From a virus: a stretch of 20,140 nt of DNA. The stretch spans positions 1 through 20,140 of IMG/VR virus record IMGVR_UViG_3300020293_000048. One strand, written 5' to 3'. The notes under the pieces are model-generated. The model saw only the letters and a list, made by a program, of their open reading frames with translations, did no database searches and was not told the DNA's origin. This document shows, in pieces, positions 19,921 to 20,140 of this stretch (position 1 is the stretch's first letter; every line of letters begins with the position of its first letter). The translations under genes and the position numbers were made by a program.

Positions 19921-19929
19921 TTTATTATT

Positions 19930-20140
19930 ATGAAGAGTGAATACTACAAAAACATATTACCATTCAACGAGAACGAAAGAGTCGTTGACCAGTTTGGTTG
20001 GAGTCCACAATCAGTAATAACACCTACTAAATCTTCAAAGAACAATTGGGAAGACGCATACCTAACTGCATATGAAGAGAAGAGAGGGATATGTGAAAGA
20101 CTTCCAAATGGATTAATGATGTCAGAGTTTCATGCTGGAC
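19930..20140 (+). CDS. start of an unknown gene, cut by the window edge
   Basis: ATG 19930 opens a frame still open at the right edge, with 70 complete codons visible. The product begins MKSEYYKNILPFNENERVVDQFGW and continues with polar and helical segments (NNWEDAYLTAYEEKRGICERLPNG). Codon use is like that of neighbouring genes. There is no good Shine-Dalgarno site; the preceding gap is the hairpin-rich region described separately, so translation may be controlled by that leader. No family can be named from this fragment. Confidence 0.7.
   Translation, partial: MKSEYYKNILPFNENERVVDQFGWSPQSVITPTKSSKNNWEDAYLTAYEEKRGICERLPNGLMMSEFHAG

Noticed and set aside
1-20140. tRNA genes, CRISPR arrays, insertion sequences, integrase or att sites
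   Set aside because: I looked for cloverleaf-like segments with CCA ends, regularly spaced repeats, transposase motifs and terminal inverted repeats, and saw none.

Overview
The window is a compact stretch of an AT-rich, T4-like myovirus genome of the marine type (cyanophage or pelagiphage style). All genes I can support lie on the + strand, mostly with stop/start overlaps (ATGA, TAATG). The core markers are an RNase H/FEN-1-like Rnh, gp33 (late-transcription coactivator), gp59 (helicase loader) and gp32 (single-strand DNA-binding protein), plus exact T4 late-promoter boxes (TATAAATA). I cannot fix the host. The lack of T4-type zinc cysteines in gp32 and the many metabolic genes point to the marine branch rather than enteric T4.

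Layout. (a) 1-1086: a 2OG-Fe(II) oxygenase and three tiny proteins, two of them membrane proteins. (b) 1101-4249: a carbamoyltransferase split into two overlapping genes, an IscA/HesB-type Fe-S carrier, a small PD-(D/E)XK-like nuclease and a second 2OG-Fe(II) oxygenase. (c) 4254-7708: a RimK-like ATP-grasp ligase fused to an aspartic-protease-like (RimB-type) domain, an unknown protein, Rnh and an AT-hook-like protein. (d) 7811-12439: an acidic coiled-coil protein with an EF-hand, an unknown protein, a radical SAM/SPASM enzyme, an SDR-family protein, a membrane-type (class 2) dihydroorotate dehydrogenase homologue and a small conserved protein. (e) 12440-13936: small genes behind strong sigma70-type promoters that share an 18-bp spacer, with a structured non-coding gap. 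(f) 13936-15025: a lysis-like cluster of small membrane proteins followed by a SleB-type cell-wall hydrolase. (g) 15022-16979: small proteins, a CDKHV-motif protein, a cysteine-less FmdB-like protein and a PD-(D/E)XK exonuclease. (h) 16979-19752: gp33, an unknown, gp59, an NGPS-motif putative glycosyltransferase and gp32. (i) 19753-20140: a GC-richer, hairpin-rich gap that may be a structured RNA, then the start of an unknown gene.

How it fits together. Replication and late-transcription genes (rnh, 33, 59, 32) are interleaved with an accessory load that leans on iron: two Fe(II) oxygenases, an Fe-S carrier and a radical SAM enzyme. It also touches carbamoyl-phosphate and pyrimidine chemistry through the carbamoyltransferase and the DHODH homologue. 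A link between these enzymes, for example modification of DNA, a nucleotide or the cell surface, is inference only. The least expected points are the split carbamoyltransferase, the RimK-RimB fusion, the DHODH homologue with Cys in place of the class 2 catalytic Ser, three late promoters placed exactly 5 nt before a start codon, near-absence of GATC, ACGT and GTAC, and the hairpin-rich gap after gene 32.
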